Made by a program: the position numbers and the translations under genes
Shown here: one piece after another, positions 50,644 to 58,371 of the stretch
Position numbering within the stretch: the stretch's first letter is position 1
Layout of the letters: every line of letters begins with the position of its first letter
Origin: Treponema sp.
Lineage (GTDB): Bacteria; Spirochaetota; Spirochaetia; Treponematales; Breznakiellaceae
Direction of reading: 5' to 3'
DNA: 58,531 nt
Assembly: GCA_031283105.1 (NCBI GenBank)
Contig: JAITCL010000040.1
Span: 1 to 58,531, forward strand
The notes under the pieces: generated by a model
Database searches by the model: none
The model's input: only the letters and a program-made list of their open reading frames with translations
Told to the model about the DNA's origin: nothing

Positions 50644-51651
50644 ATGGGATTTTTTTCTGTCGCAGACCAAGATTTTCTTCTTAAAATACTGGAATCAGCC
50701 CCAACGCAAAAACCAACGGAAGATATTGCCGCATGGGTTGAAGGAAGGCGGATACTGCCGACCTCAAGCCCCATACCCGGCCCCTGGCACAACGCGGTTG
50801 CCCCCTATAACATAGACATAATGAACGATTTATCGCCTAACAGCGGCGTACAGCGCGTGGTTGTTATGAAGCCGAGGAAAGTGGGCTTGACGACTGCTAT
50901 GGAAAACGCCATAGCGTATTATATGTTGGCTTGCCCTAGCGTCATTCTGTACGCGACCGCCAGCGAAGACCTCGCCCAGGATTGGGGCGACAATAAAATC
51001 ATGAATGTCATCGAATCGCTTGGCGGCCTTGATAAAATTACGGCAAATACTACCAGCGCCAAAAGCCGCCGCACCGGAAACACATCGGACAAAAAAGAAT
51101 TTATTGGAGGTACGTTATACATAATGTCATCGCAGAGCAAACGCGCCCGCAGGCAATTAGATGTTAGGGCAATTTTCCTAGACGAAGTGGATGGGGTCAC
51201 GGCGGTGACTACCACCGGCGAGGGGAAATTTACAGAAATACTTTTCGGCCATACCGCTGCCTGGGGCACGAAACGGAAAATAGCGCTTTTCGGAAGCCCG
51301 ACCGTGCATGAAACAAGCCTCACCCATGAGTACTGGCTGCAAGGCGACTGCCGAAAGTTTCTTGTTCCCTGCCCGTTTTGCGGCGGAAAGGCGCATGTGA
51401 GAAAATATACTGATTGGCTTTCGTTTGTGCATTGTAATAAGTGTGATGCTGAGCGTAAAGCAGAAACAGAAGATAAAGCCATCGCCGCATGGAATAAGCG
51501 GGCGAATCCAGACTTTAACTGTTCAGAAGCGGACACAACAGGCGATGGAAAATGTATTGGCTATCAAATTAACAGTATAGACGATGAGCCGCATGATAAA
51601 TGCAAAGATTGCCCCAAAAGCCAATTCTATGAGGAGGCAAACGATGATTGA
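50644..51651 (+). CDS. GpA-type terminase ATPase domain fused to a Lar-like zinc ribbon
   Basis: Residues 1-245 match the ATPase part of GpA-family large terminases: KPRKVGLTTAMENAIAYYML (Walker A variant), RQLDVRAIFLDEVDG (Walker B) and GDCRKFLVPCPFCGG. From that Cys motif on, the sequence becomes a Lar-like ribbon (CPFCGGKAHVRKY...CNKCDAE...KAIAAWNKR) and a second Cys cluster (CSEADTTGDGKC, CKDCPKSQ). The nuclease domain of terminases is missing; full GpA proteins have over 600 residues. The protein is a chimera joined at the shared CPxCG. The ATG follows gggagaggt. It could still translocate or interfere with a helper phage's packaging. Confidence 0.75.
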   Translation: MGFFSVADQDFLLKILESAPTQKPTEDIAAWVEGRRILPTSSPIPGPWHNAVAPYNIDIMNDLSPNSGVQRVVVMKPRKVGLTTAMENAIAYYMLACPSVILYATASEDLAQDWGDNKIMNVIESLGGLDKITANTTSAKSRRTGNTSDKKEFIGGTLYIMSSQSKRARRQLDVRAIFLDEVDGVTAVTTTGEGKFTEILFGHTAAWGTKRKIALFGSPTVHETSLTHEYWLQGDCRKFLVPCPFCGGKAHVRKYTDWLSFVHCNKCDAERKAETEDKAIAAWNKRANPDFNCSEADTTGDGKCIGYQINSIDDEPHDKCKDCPKSQFYEEANDD

Positions 51652-51730
51652 CATACCGTTAGGCAAGGCATTAGTGGTAGAGGAAAGTATGAATTGCGAA
51701 GGCTGTTTATTAGCGGGTTTGGACAATTAG
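51644..51730 (+). CDS. Very small Cys-containing protein (28 residues)
   Basis: The frame MIDIPLGKALVVEES ends with CEGCLLAGLDN and a TAG. Its ATG overlaps the terminase stop, with gaggaggc just upstream as ribosome site. The start IPLGKALV and the CxxC look like a known type of small phage protein, perhaps shortened by a frameshift, since the next frame continues with coding character. Confidence 0.4.
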   Translation: MIDIPLGKALVVEESMNCEGCLLAGLDN

Positions 51731-51951
51731 AAGAATTTGTGGTCGTCGCCCTGAACGAAAAATGGGAGCGGGATTTCGGGGAGCGGAAACGGTGGCAGAA
51801 ACATACATTATTCAATCCAGCATCACAAAAAAACTATAGATGGTATGATTGCCCTTATTGTGGGCAGTTAGCAGGAGAAAATGGACTGACTAACTACTGC
51901 CCCAATTGCGGTAAGCCGTTAGACCCGCCAGACCCGCCGGAGGAAACATGA
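51694..51951 (+). CDS. Small zinc-ribbon protein
   Basis: The C-terminal half has paired CxxC motifs (YDCPYCGQLAGENGLTNYCPNCGKPL), a classic zinc ribbon. The N-terminal half (LNEKWERDFGERKRWQKH) is charged. The TTG at 51694 lies inside the preceding small gene; a later start such as GTG 51739 is possible. It overlaps the excisionase-like gene by four bases (ATGA). Confidence 0.55.
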   Translation: MRRLFISGFGQLEEFVVVALNEKWERDFGERKRWQKHTLFNPASQKNYRWYDCPYCGQLAGENGLTNYCPNCGKPLDPPDPPEET

Positions 51952-52178
51952 CAAATTTTGATTTAGAGAAAATTACCCAGCTGCCGGAACTGAAAGGCGA
52001 GTTTTTTTTAACGCCAAAGGAATTCGCCAAAATTGCGGGCATTACCCCCGAATGCGTATACGGCTGGGGGAGGGCGGGCTATATAAAACTTAAGAGATTT
52101 AGCCCGCGCCGGTTAATGGTTCCTAAAAGCGAGGTTTTACGGTACTTAAAAGGGGAAATGATGGAGACAAAAAAGTAA
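51948..52178 (+). CDS. Excisionase-like helix-turn-helix protein
   Basis: The 76-residue basic protein has a MerR/Xis-like winged helix: FLTPKEFAKIAGITPECVYGWGRAGYIKLKRFSPRRLMVPKSEVLRYLKG. Such proteins direct excision by bending attachment-site DNA. It is the last gene before attR, and TGATGAC-type repeats lie just downstream, which supports an excision role. A plain regulator is the alternative. Confidence 0.65.
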   Translation: MTNFDLEKITQLPELKGEFFLTPKEFAKIAGITPECVYGWGRAGYIKLKRFSPRRLMVPKSEVLRYLKGEMMETKK

Positions 52179-52246
52179 AAGTGATGACACTTTGGTGATA
52201 CCTTTAGTAAAAACGCTATTTTTGGGCTTATTTGGCCTATACCCTG

Positions 52247-52276
52247 TTGACATATTTTTACCAAAAACGCTATATT
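52247..52276 (+). promoter_or_regulatory. Element-borne promoter for the rebuilt tRNA
   Basis: TTGACA (52247-52252), an 18-base spacer and TATATT (52271-52276) lie inside the element, about 47 bases before the tRNA. Because integration removes the native promoter, this one must drive the tRNA now. Confidence 0.55.
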
Positions 52277-52320
52277 TTCATTAGATTTCATCAAGGTTCA
52301 TCACGCTTTGATTAATTTTT

Positions 52321-52341
52321 GCGGGCCTTTAGCTCAGTTGG
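52321..52341 (+). other. attR: 21-bp repeat at the tRNA 5' end
   Basis: This is identical to 41758-41778. It covers two bases before the tRNA, the 5' acceptor strand and most of the D arm, so the crossover lies in the 5' part of the tRNA gene. Confidence 0.85.
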
Positions 52342-52396
52342 TTAGAGCTGCAGACTCATAATCTGTAGGTCCGGGGTTCAAGTCCCTGAAGGCCCA
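52323..52396 (+). tRNA. tRNA with CAT anticodon (Ile2 or elongator Met)
   Basis: The acceptor stem gggcctt (52323-52329) pairs with aaggccc (52389-52395), with discriminator A. The anticodon arm is GCAGA-CTCATAA-TCTGT and the T arm is ggggttcaagtcccc-like. The 5' part resembles Bacillus tRNA-Ile2(CAT), whose C34 is modified by TilS (gene at 33994); elongator Met is the alternative. CCA is not encoded. The tRNA is intact despite integration because the element restores its 5' end. Confidence 0.92.
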
Positions 52397-52634
52397 ACAA
52401 ATACCAGCGCCCGTAAGGGCGTTAATTGAACTAAGTCAGCACGTTGTAGCCCAAATAAGTGCCACTGTATGCCAAGAACGGCGCGAAGGCTTTAGCCTGA
52501 GTAGCGGGCGCCAACAAACAGCGCATATAAATATTGACCATCAGTCCGGCGATTACTGTGAAAGAGGGGGGATATGATTCCCCTATGCCTCATGGAATAA
52601 TTCATCTTGACAATTTACTGATTTTAAGCGATTA

Positions 52635-53321
52635 TTATAATGTGGGTTGTCGCTCTTCGGAGCCAGGCGAATTGAACGCCCCCGTACCCACTGGCAGGGC
52701 GGTTTCCTTTTCGTAAAGGATGCCGCCTTTTTTTATTGACGAACGGAGCGAGGTCGCGACCGTGCTTGCACGGACATGACCGAGCGAGTGAGGAAACGAA
52801 GGGTTTAATACCCCGCGGCTTGCCGCGGAAAGCCGCCGTAGGCGGTGGGTGCAGGGCTTGCCCTGCGGTATAATACCCTTTATTTTGTTTAGGGTATTGT
52901 TTACGTTACGGCGATGGGTTGATATGGACACGGACAACCCTCCGATGTCAACAACAACGGAAATAACGGCATCTATCTTTTCGCCCGAAAAATCCTGGAA
53001 AGACTTTGTATAGAGTTTTACTCTGTCATTCCCTTTTTCTGTTTCAATTACCACAACCGGATCGCTCAAAGTTTGATAGACAGCCCCCAAATATTCCTCG
53101 CGTCCCCGGGCTTTCAGTTTTTCGTACTGATGTTCTCCCAATTTGACATTTTCAATAGGCGTTTTCACTTTACCGCCCGGAAAAAGCTTCTTGTATGTTT
53201 CCCTTGAAAACTCAATTTTTTGCATAGGTACGGCAAATAGCTTCAGTTTTTCCATGAGGCGTGTCATTGTCTGGGCATTATCCTGCGCTTTTTCCCGGCT
53301 TATGTTCCACGGTTCGGCCAT
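52635..53321 (-). CDS. PBECR-like (barnase/EndoU/RelE-fold) nuclease-like protein with in-frame insertion
   Basis: Residues 1-148 resemble the PBECR group of phage-linked toxin nucleases: GGKVKTPIENVKLGEHQYEKL, REEYLGAVYQTLSDPVVVIE, VVVDIGGLSVSISTH. Residues about 149-196 are translated from a palindromic insertion (52738-52884). After it the family-like ending resumes (KKGGILYEKETALPVGTG). Deleting the 147 bases restores NKIKKGGILYEKE without a frame change. The ATG at 53321 has no strong ribosome site. In other elements these nucleases sit in phage head or toxin genes; here it may be a relic near the tRNA. Confidence 0.6.
   Translation of the reverse strand: MAEPWNISREKAQDNAQTMTRLMEKLKLFAVPMQKIEFSRETYKKLFPGGKVKTPIENVKLGEHQYEKLKARGREEYLGAVYQTLSDPVVVIETEKGNDRVKLYTKSFQDFSGEKIDAVISVVVDIGGLSVSISTHRRNVNNTLNKIKGIIPQGKPCTHRLRRLSAASRGVLNPSFPHSLGHVRASTVATSLRSSIKKGGILYEKETALPVGTGAFNSPGSEERQPTL
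52738..52884. mobile_element. In-frame palindromic insertion element (141 bp plus 6-bp target duplication)
   Basis: tttatt at 52732-52737 is repeated at 52879-52884. Between lie perfect hairpins with CTTG loops: ccgtg/cacgg, ccgcgg/ccgcgg and gcaggg/ccctgc, plus ccgcc-gta-ggcgg. The 147-base unit is 49 codons and keeps the frame of the host gene open. It behaves like the palindromic elements that invade genes in Rickettsia, though the sequence is unrelated as far as I can see. Confidence 0.65.
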
Positions 53322-53384
53322 GTTATCCCCTTATTGTTTTGTTAAAGGAAAGCACCGCGTGGCGGTTTCAGCGGGCGCCAAATC

Positions 53385-54521
53385 TTAATTCGCAAATCTC
53401 AACACCGGTATCACCGGTTCGGTAAGTTCCATCACGGCGGGAAAATCTTCTTTCTGCAATAAAACAGTTTCGCCGTCCATTTGGGCAAGGATGGGATGTT
53501 CGCCGGAGAATTCTATGCGGCGGGCGTTGAACAGCATCGCTTCGGGTTTGTCGACATGGGTACCGGCGGCAAAAAGTCCCTTCAGGGCCAGTTTGCGCAG
53601 CAGGGGCATCTGCCTGATGGCGCATACGTTACGGTCATCGGGAAGAATTTTTTTTTGGGAACCGTAGGTTCTATGCCCCGATATGCCGACGGCAAGCAGC
53701 AGGAGTTTTTCACGTAACGAACAAACTTCCCCGCCCTGCCCGTCCAATGCCCGTACATTGAGATAGCCGACGGTGTACAGGCGGTCGTAAAGCAGCGCGG
53801 CAATGTCTACCCAAAGTTTGTAAAAATCGCCGGGGAGTTTTCCTTTCATTTTGTTGGTCATGTGGGTAACAAAAGCGTCGAGGCCCACGGAAAGAATGTT
53901 GAAGGCAAGGAAGGGGCCTTTTGATTCGGCCATGCCGCCGGGAGCGGGAATAAGCCGTACTGCGGGGGTTAATTCAATTTGCGACGGTTTAATTAACAGT
54001 TCAAGGGCGCGGGCAAGCTGCGGAGAATCCGCGCCGTCATTGCCGGTACCCATAGGAAGGCGGAGAACCGCTGTATTTGCGCGTACTGAGGCGGGTGCCT
54101 GGTACAGGGCGGAAAGCGCTTCAAGGCTGGTACCGTCGCCGCCGGCGGTAATGAGCAGGTAAAAGGGCGCGGATTGAGGAGCCGGGGCTTTGCCCAAAGC
54201 GGCAGCGGCTTCATTAACCAGAACTTTGGCAATTTCCACAGCGGAACCCGGCCCTTCGGTGGGGACAAGGCCGCAGACGGCAAGCGCGGAGCCGGATTTT
54301 ACGACAGCCTCCAAAGGGCCGCACTGTTCCCGCAGAGGATTCAATTGCGCCGCCGCGCGGCACTCTTCCAGCGCCCGATGGCTTTTTCTCCACCGCGACG
54401 GCATGACAAAGCCGCCCGCGCCGGGGTTGGCGATAACCACCCAGCGCAGCGGCCTGCCCGGAGCAACCAGCGAATGGGCACATATTTCAGCTAACGATTT
54501 GGCAAAATATTCCATGCTCAT
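53385..54521 (-). CDS. Diacylglycerol-kinase-type lipid kinase
   Basis: The 378-residue protein has the DAGK catalytic signature: VVIANPGAGG, LLITAGGDGTSLEAL, RLPMGTGNDGAD and, near the end, HPILAQMDGETV. These enzymes phosphorylate diacylglycerol or related lipids at the membrane. A glycine-free insertion between the first two motifs makes it slightly long. It lies 11 bases after prs on the same strand and is probably co-transcribed. Confidence 0.85.
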   Translation of the reverse strand: MSMEYFAKSLAEICAHSLVAPGRPLRWVVIANPGAGGFVMPSRWRKSHRALEECRAAAQLNPLREQCGPLEAVVKSGSALAVCGLVPTEGPGSAVEIAKVLVNEAAAALGKAPAPQSAPFYLLITAGGDGTSLEALSALYQAPASVRANTAVLRLPMGTGNDGADSPQLARALELLIKPSQIELTPAVRLIPAPGGMAESKGPFLAFNILSVGLDAFVTHMTNKMKGKLPGDFYKLWVDIAALLYDRLYTVGYLNVRALDGQGGEVCSLREKLLLLAVGISGHRTYGSQKKILPDDRNVCAIRQMPLLRKLALKGLFAAGTHVDKPEAMLFNARRIEFSGEHPILAQMDGETVLLQKEDFPAVMELTEPVIPVLRFAN

Positions 54522-54532
54522 AATTTTTCAAT

Positions 54533-55798
54533 TCATTCGTCTTCGCTCTGATGAAAGGGCAACTCATGCTGCGAGTCCAATTCCTTTGCGCCGGCCAACA
54601 GGCGGTTGATGATCTCGCGGTTGTCCAGCAGGTCTGAAATTGAAAGGTCCCGGTGCAAACGGGCGATAACCTGGGCAAAAAGGCTTGAAATATTCACGTT
54701 GATATACCATTCGCGTTTAATCACTTCTTCCTGATGAATGGCATTGGTTCCGATGATGCGGTAAAACAGGCCCTCACGGTAGGCATTTTCAAGATGGGTA
54801 ACCGCCTCGCCCGAAAACAGGGGCAGACTGATTGAACAGATGATGCGGCGGGCGCCGTTCTCCTTGAGTATCTTCATCCCCTTTATCAGGGTTCCCCCCG
54901 TACCGAGCATATCATCGGCCATAAAAACCGTCTTGTCTTTCACATTACCCAACAGCCGTATCTGTGAAATATTGGTATGCGACGCATCCTTGCTGATCTT
55001 TGAATAATCCCGTTCCTTGTACAGCAGGGCAAGAGGTTTTTTAAGCGCCGAAGCAAAAAATTTATTCCGGTCTACCGCCCCGGTATCCGGCGAAACAACC
55101 ACAAAATCATCGTTAAGGATTCCATCCATATTGGAAAGGGTTCTGATTATCTGATAACTGGCATGCAGATTTTCCAGCCGCATCCGCGTAAAAGAATTCA
55201 TTATATCCCGCGAATGGATGTCCAGGGTGATAATGTTGTAAACCCCCAGCCCCTCAAACATTTTTCCGATGCGGGACGCGGTAAGGGCCTCCCTGCCCTT
55301 TGCCTTGTGCTGCCGGGCATAAGGGTAATTGGGAATAACCAGCGTTACCTGCTGTGCCCCCGCCTGCCGCGCGGCGTCAATGGTAACAAAGAGCATCATC
55401 AGATGATCATTGATTGAAAGTATTTTCCCGTTTTCACAACCCGAAAAACGCAGGGGGTAATGGTTTTCGACATCCTGAAAAATATACACATCCTTGCCCC
55501 GGATTGATTCCTGGATTTCCGTTTTGAATTCCCCGTTGGGAAAACAGGTAAATTTTACCGGAATTTTCAGCTTGGGAACGTGGTGCTTGTTTTTTCCGTA
55601 AAAAACAACCTCGTTGATAAAGTTAATCTGTTCAATAACCTTTTCGACGTCTATAGCATAGCGCCGGGCAAGTTCCGCCGCGTGCCGTTCATTATAACGG
55701 CGGTACAGTTTTTTAAGGTGAACAATCACCTCATCGGCAAACACCTCGCCGCCGGGGCAGGCTATAATGGCAAGTGTCGCCGGATTAGAATATTTCAA
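54533..55798 (-). CDS. prs: Ribose-phosphate pyrophosphokinase
   Basis: PRPP synthetase supplies activated ribose for nucleotides, His and Trp. Motifs are YARQHKAKGREALTASRI (flexible-loop region), DIHSRDI and the PRPP-binding FMADDMLGTGGTLIKGM. At 421 residues it is about 100 longer than the usual enzyme; the extra part lies at the N-terminus (about residues 25-90) and the C-terminus (LHRDLSISDLLDNREIINRLL). The frame is intact. It heads a two-gene operon with the lipid kinase. Confidence 0.93.
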   Translation of the reverse strand: MKYSNPATLAIIACPGGEVFADEVIVHLKKLYRRYNERHAAELARRYAIDVEKVIEQINFINEVVFYGKNKHHVPKLKIPVKFTCFPNGEFKTEIQESIRGKDVYIFQDVENHYPLRFSGCENGKILSINDHLMMLFVTIDAARQAGAQQVTLVIPNYPYARQHKAKGREALTASRIGKMFEGLGVYNIITLDIHSRDIMNSFTRMRLENLHASYQIIRTLSNMDGILNDDFVVVSPDTGAVDRNKFFASALKKPLALLYKERDYSKISKDASHTNISQIRLLGNVKDKTVFMADDMLGTGGTLIKGMKILKENGARRIICSISLPLFSGEAVTHLENAYREGLFYRIIGTNAIHQEEVIKREWYINVNISSLFAQVIARLHRDLSISDLLDNREIINRLLAGAKELDSQHELPFHQSEDE

Positions 55799-56003
55799 AA
55801 GGTCTCCCCCTGATCATTCATTAACGCTGACAGGACTTTATACCATAAAAAAGCCTGCAGGTCAAGGCATTAAACCCCACTGCGAATAAAGGCAAAAAGT
55901 TTGGAAAACGGTTACGAATGAAGAAAGTGTCACCATCAAACATAGGACGTAGCCAATCAGTACCTTGTATTTTTCCGGTGTGTTATACTATATTTTTCCT
56001 ACT

Positions 56004-57170
56004 ATGGAAATTGCCTATATCTTTTGTGAACCCGGAATAATCAGAGTTCCTCTTTTCGGCTACGACAAACGCCTCTACCGGTTTTTTCTTGCCCGCGGCG
56101 GAAAATGGGATAAGGCGCACAATGAGTTCATATTAGATGAAAATAGAAGCGCCGAACAATTGTGCGGGGATTCCCCGGGAGTTCCTTTTGTGTTGATTAA
56201 AGGGCAGTCCCCTGTTTCCGTCAGGGTCTTTGGCTTTTTAGGGCGTCCCTGGGAACAAACCGCCCTTGATAATCAGCAGCGGACAAAATATCCTGTGCCT
56301 GTCCAACCGTCCGTCTTGCCTGACCAATTCCCCAAGCACTGGGAAATCAAACTTGAAAACGAGCTTAGATCCAGAAAATACAGCCGCAGCACCATACTTG
56401 CCTATATTTACTATAACCGTCTTTTGTGCCGCAGCCTTCAAAAGCCTCCGGAAAGAATTCAATCGGATGATATTAAACAATTTCTTGCTGCTATCGAAAA
56501 AGACAGGGATTATTCCGCAGCCTCGCTAAATCTGGCTATCAGCGCCATGAAATTTTTTTACAAAAGAGTTTTACAAAAAGATATTATAAGGGAACAGCGC
56601 CGCCCGCACCATGATAGACGCCTTCCCATAGTCCTGTCAAAGGACGAAATCAGGAAAATGCTCATGACCAGGAAAAATTTTAAACACCGCCTTCTTTTGA
56701 TGATGGTATACGCCTCCGGTCTGCGGGTCAGCGAGGTGGTACGCCTTAAACGCCAGGACATAGACATCGCCAGAAAATTAATTATGGTAAAATCCGGCAA
56801 AGGGCGCAAAGACCGCTATGTCATCATGTCGGAAACGGTTATCAAAGTCCTTGCGGATTATTATTCTCGGTATAACATCACCGACTGGCTTTTCAGCGGC
56901 GCCGCCCCGAATAAACATTTGGCTGCACGTTCCGCGCAGCATATATTTGAGGACGCGCTCAAAGAATCCAAAATCGTAAAAGACGCCTCAATTCACAGCC
57001 TGCGCCACTCTTTTGCCACCCATTTACTGGAAAGCGGCACCGACATCCGCTACATTCAGGAACTCCTGGGACACTCCTCAATCCGCACCACCGAACGCTA
57101 TACCCACGTCGCCCGCCGTAAATTTCTGGCAATCACCAGCCCCCTTGACACCATAGATGATGAGGAGTAG
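56004..57170 (+). CDS. Tyrosine recombinase (Xer/integron-like architecture)
   Basis: An unusual N-terminal part (about 115 residues, MEIAYIFCEPGIIRVPLFGY) precedes a SAM-like core-binding domain (YSRSTILAYIYYNRLL) and a catalytic domain with Arg in SGLRVSEVVRL, HSLRHSFATHLLESG and LGHSSIRTTERYTH. It lacks the extra segment that defines integron integrases. Similar proteins head cassette arrays or act as solitary integrases. The frame opens at 55965; ATG 56004 is the first ATG. It is followed by two small modules in the same direction and by attC-like repeats. Confidence 0.88.
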   Translation: MEIAYIFCEPGIIRVPLFGYDKRLYRFFLARGGKWDKAHNEFILDENRSAEQLCGDSPGVPFVLIKGQSPVSVRVFGFLGRPWEQTALDNQQRTKYPVPVQPSVLPDQFPKHWEIKLENELRSRKYSRSTILAYIYYNRLLCRSLQKPPERIQSDDIKQFLAAIEKDRDYSAASLNLAISAMKFFYKRVLQKDIIREQRRPHHDRRLPIVLSKDEIRKMLMTRKNFKHRLLLMMVYASGLRVSEVVRLKRQDIDIARKLIMVKSGKGRKDRYVIMSETVIKVLADYYSRYNITDWLFSGAAPNKHLAARSAQHIFEDALKESKIVKDASIHSLRHSFATHLLESGTDIRYIQELLGHSSIRTTERYTHVARRKFLAITSPLDTIDDEE

Positions 57171-57183
57171 GGTAAATTATAAA

Positions 57184-57468
57184 ATGGAAACATTAAATGC
57201 CCTGGAAAAGGCTATAAAAGGCGAGAATTTACTCAAAAAATATAATCTGGAGAGAATAGGCATATTTGGATCATTCGCTCGTGGTGAAATGGCAAATGAT
57301 ATTGATTTCTTTATTGATCTGGAAAATTATAGCGTCAAAAATCTAATAAACTTAAAAAATGATCTTGAAAAAATAACCGCAAAAGAAGTTGATATAATGT
57401 TAAAAAAATATGCAAATCCAATTATTTTATACCGCGCCCAAAAGGATATGGTATATGTTACCCAATGA
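57184..57468 (+). CDS. mntA: MNT-type nucleotidyltransferase, antitoxin of a HEPN-MNT pair
   Basis: The motif GIFGSFARGEMANDIDFFIDL is the GSxxRGE...DxD signature of minimal nucleotidyltransferases. In MntA-HepT pairs the MNT protein AMPylates and silences the HEPN RNase. The frame opens at 57157, but ATG 57184 (METLNALEK) is the likely start. It overlaps the HEPN fragment by 14 bases. Confidence 0.85.
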   Translation: METLNALEKAIKGENLLKKYNLERIGIFGSFARGEMANDIDFFIDLENYSVKNLINLKNDLEKITAKEVDIMLKKYANPIILYRAQKDMVYVTQ

Positions 57469-57544
57469 AAAAAATGACTTGTTATATTTAGTGAACATTT
57501 TAGAATATATTGGAAAAATTTGGAACGGAAGCATCTCCTCTTGA
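57455..57544 (+). pseudogene. hepT: Truncated HEPN toxin gene
   Basis: The frame MLPNEKNDLLYLVNILEYIGK matches the start of HEPN (HepT) toxins, then departs from the family and stops after 29 codons, without the RxxxxH RNase motif. Only the antitoxin survives intact. Confidence 0.6.
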
Positions 57545-57629
57545 GCTGTACGGGAGAATTTACGTGGATAAGCCTCAACCCTGACAATTTCCTCATTTTT
57601 GTCATTCTTCCACCATTTTTCCTCCGCTT

Positions 57630-57720
57630 GACACTATTCCCCAAGAGGGGTAGAGTGTCATATATAACACAGTTTAGGAAATTATATGACGCTTTATGTC
57701 ATATACAGGTAGTTATATGC
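57630..57720 (+). repeat. attC-like inverted-repeat region with 37-bp repeat copy 2
   Basis: A hairpin gacact...cccc/gggg...agtgtc (57630-57659) is followed by catatataac and, at the far end, gtagttatatgc. A tatgac/gtcata stem lies between. 57684-57720 repeats 23831-23867 (33 of 37 bases). The mirror-image ends ataac/gttat recall cassette recombination sites. The gap 57545-57857 holds no gene. Confidence 0.45.
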
Positions 57721-57857
57721 CATTTGTCCTAAAATTTGTTTTAGAATAATGGATTAAGGTATGGATGAATAAAGAAATGAGTCAACGGCGCAGTAGACAT
57801 GGTTTTTGTGTAAATTATGGAATGTATGTTCCATAAAAATATATTAAAGGAGTTTTT

Positions 57858-58280
57858 ATGAAAAACACAATCAAACTTTTTGGGATTGTCGCCATCGTAG
57901 CGGCAGTAGGGCTTTTGGTAGTTAGCTGTTTAACCGTTCCAACAAACACATCAATCGATGGTGTTTGGGACAGAGGGGATATTGTTATCACTATTTCTGG
58001 TGATACCGCTGTCTTCACGCAGTTTAATCAGAATTATAGGCATATAGAAGTAGTTAATATTGGAATGGTCAATATTGGCGATCAAAACATTAGGAACATT
58101 AAGAGAGTAGGTTATTATAGCTTTACTGGTGAGCTTTTATACATACTTTCAGACAAGGATTCAAGTGGTGAAATTATCCGTTACACAGGATTAGATTGGC
58201 GTAACTGTACAATCAGTGTATCCACAAGCGGAAAAATAATGACGATAGATGGCGTAGATACTTATACCAAAATGCAGTAA
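57858..58280 (+). CDS. Small predicted lipoprotein
   Basis: The 140-residue protein has a lipoprotein signal ending AVGLLVVSC and an Asn/Ile-rich beta-type body (SIDGVWDRGDIVITISGDTAVF), a common form of small Treponema lipoprotein. The ATG follows taaaggagttttt. It stands as a single-gene module between two repeat regions. The function is unknown. Confidence 0.75.
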   Translation: MKNTIKLFGIVAIVAAVGLLVVSCLTVPTNTSIDGVWDRGDIVITISGDTAVFTQFNQNYRHIEVVNIGMVNIGDQNIRNIKRVGYYSFTGELLYILSDKDSSGEIIRYTGLDWRNCTISVSTSGKIMTIDGVDTYTKMQ

Positions 58281-58371
58281 TAAGCTGTTATTGGAGTGAA
58301 GTACCAAATAAAGTATTTGTGTAATTGTATTGAAAATATTTATTATAAGTATATTAGTGTACGGACAAACG

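Larger units (their letters stand above)
41758..52341 (+). mobile_element. tRNA-integrated element, probable phage satellite (10.6 kb)
   Basis: Exact 21-bp direct repeats flank a block that opens with a tyrosine integrase and ends with an excisionase-like protein. Inside are replication (RepA-like, iterons), packaging-type (terminase small-like and large-like), toxin-antitoxin, ligase and endonuclease genes. No capsid, portal or tail gene is present. The mix of int, rep and ter without structural genes is what known phage-inducible islands show. A heavily deleted prophage is the alternative. Confidence 0.75.

Noticed and set aside
56004-57170. True integron integrase
   Set aside because: The segment between the core helices and the HxxR box that marks integron integrases is absent; it is kept as a generic tyrosine recombinase.
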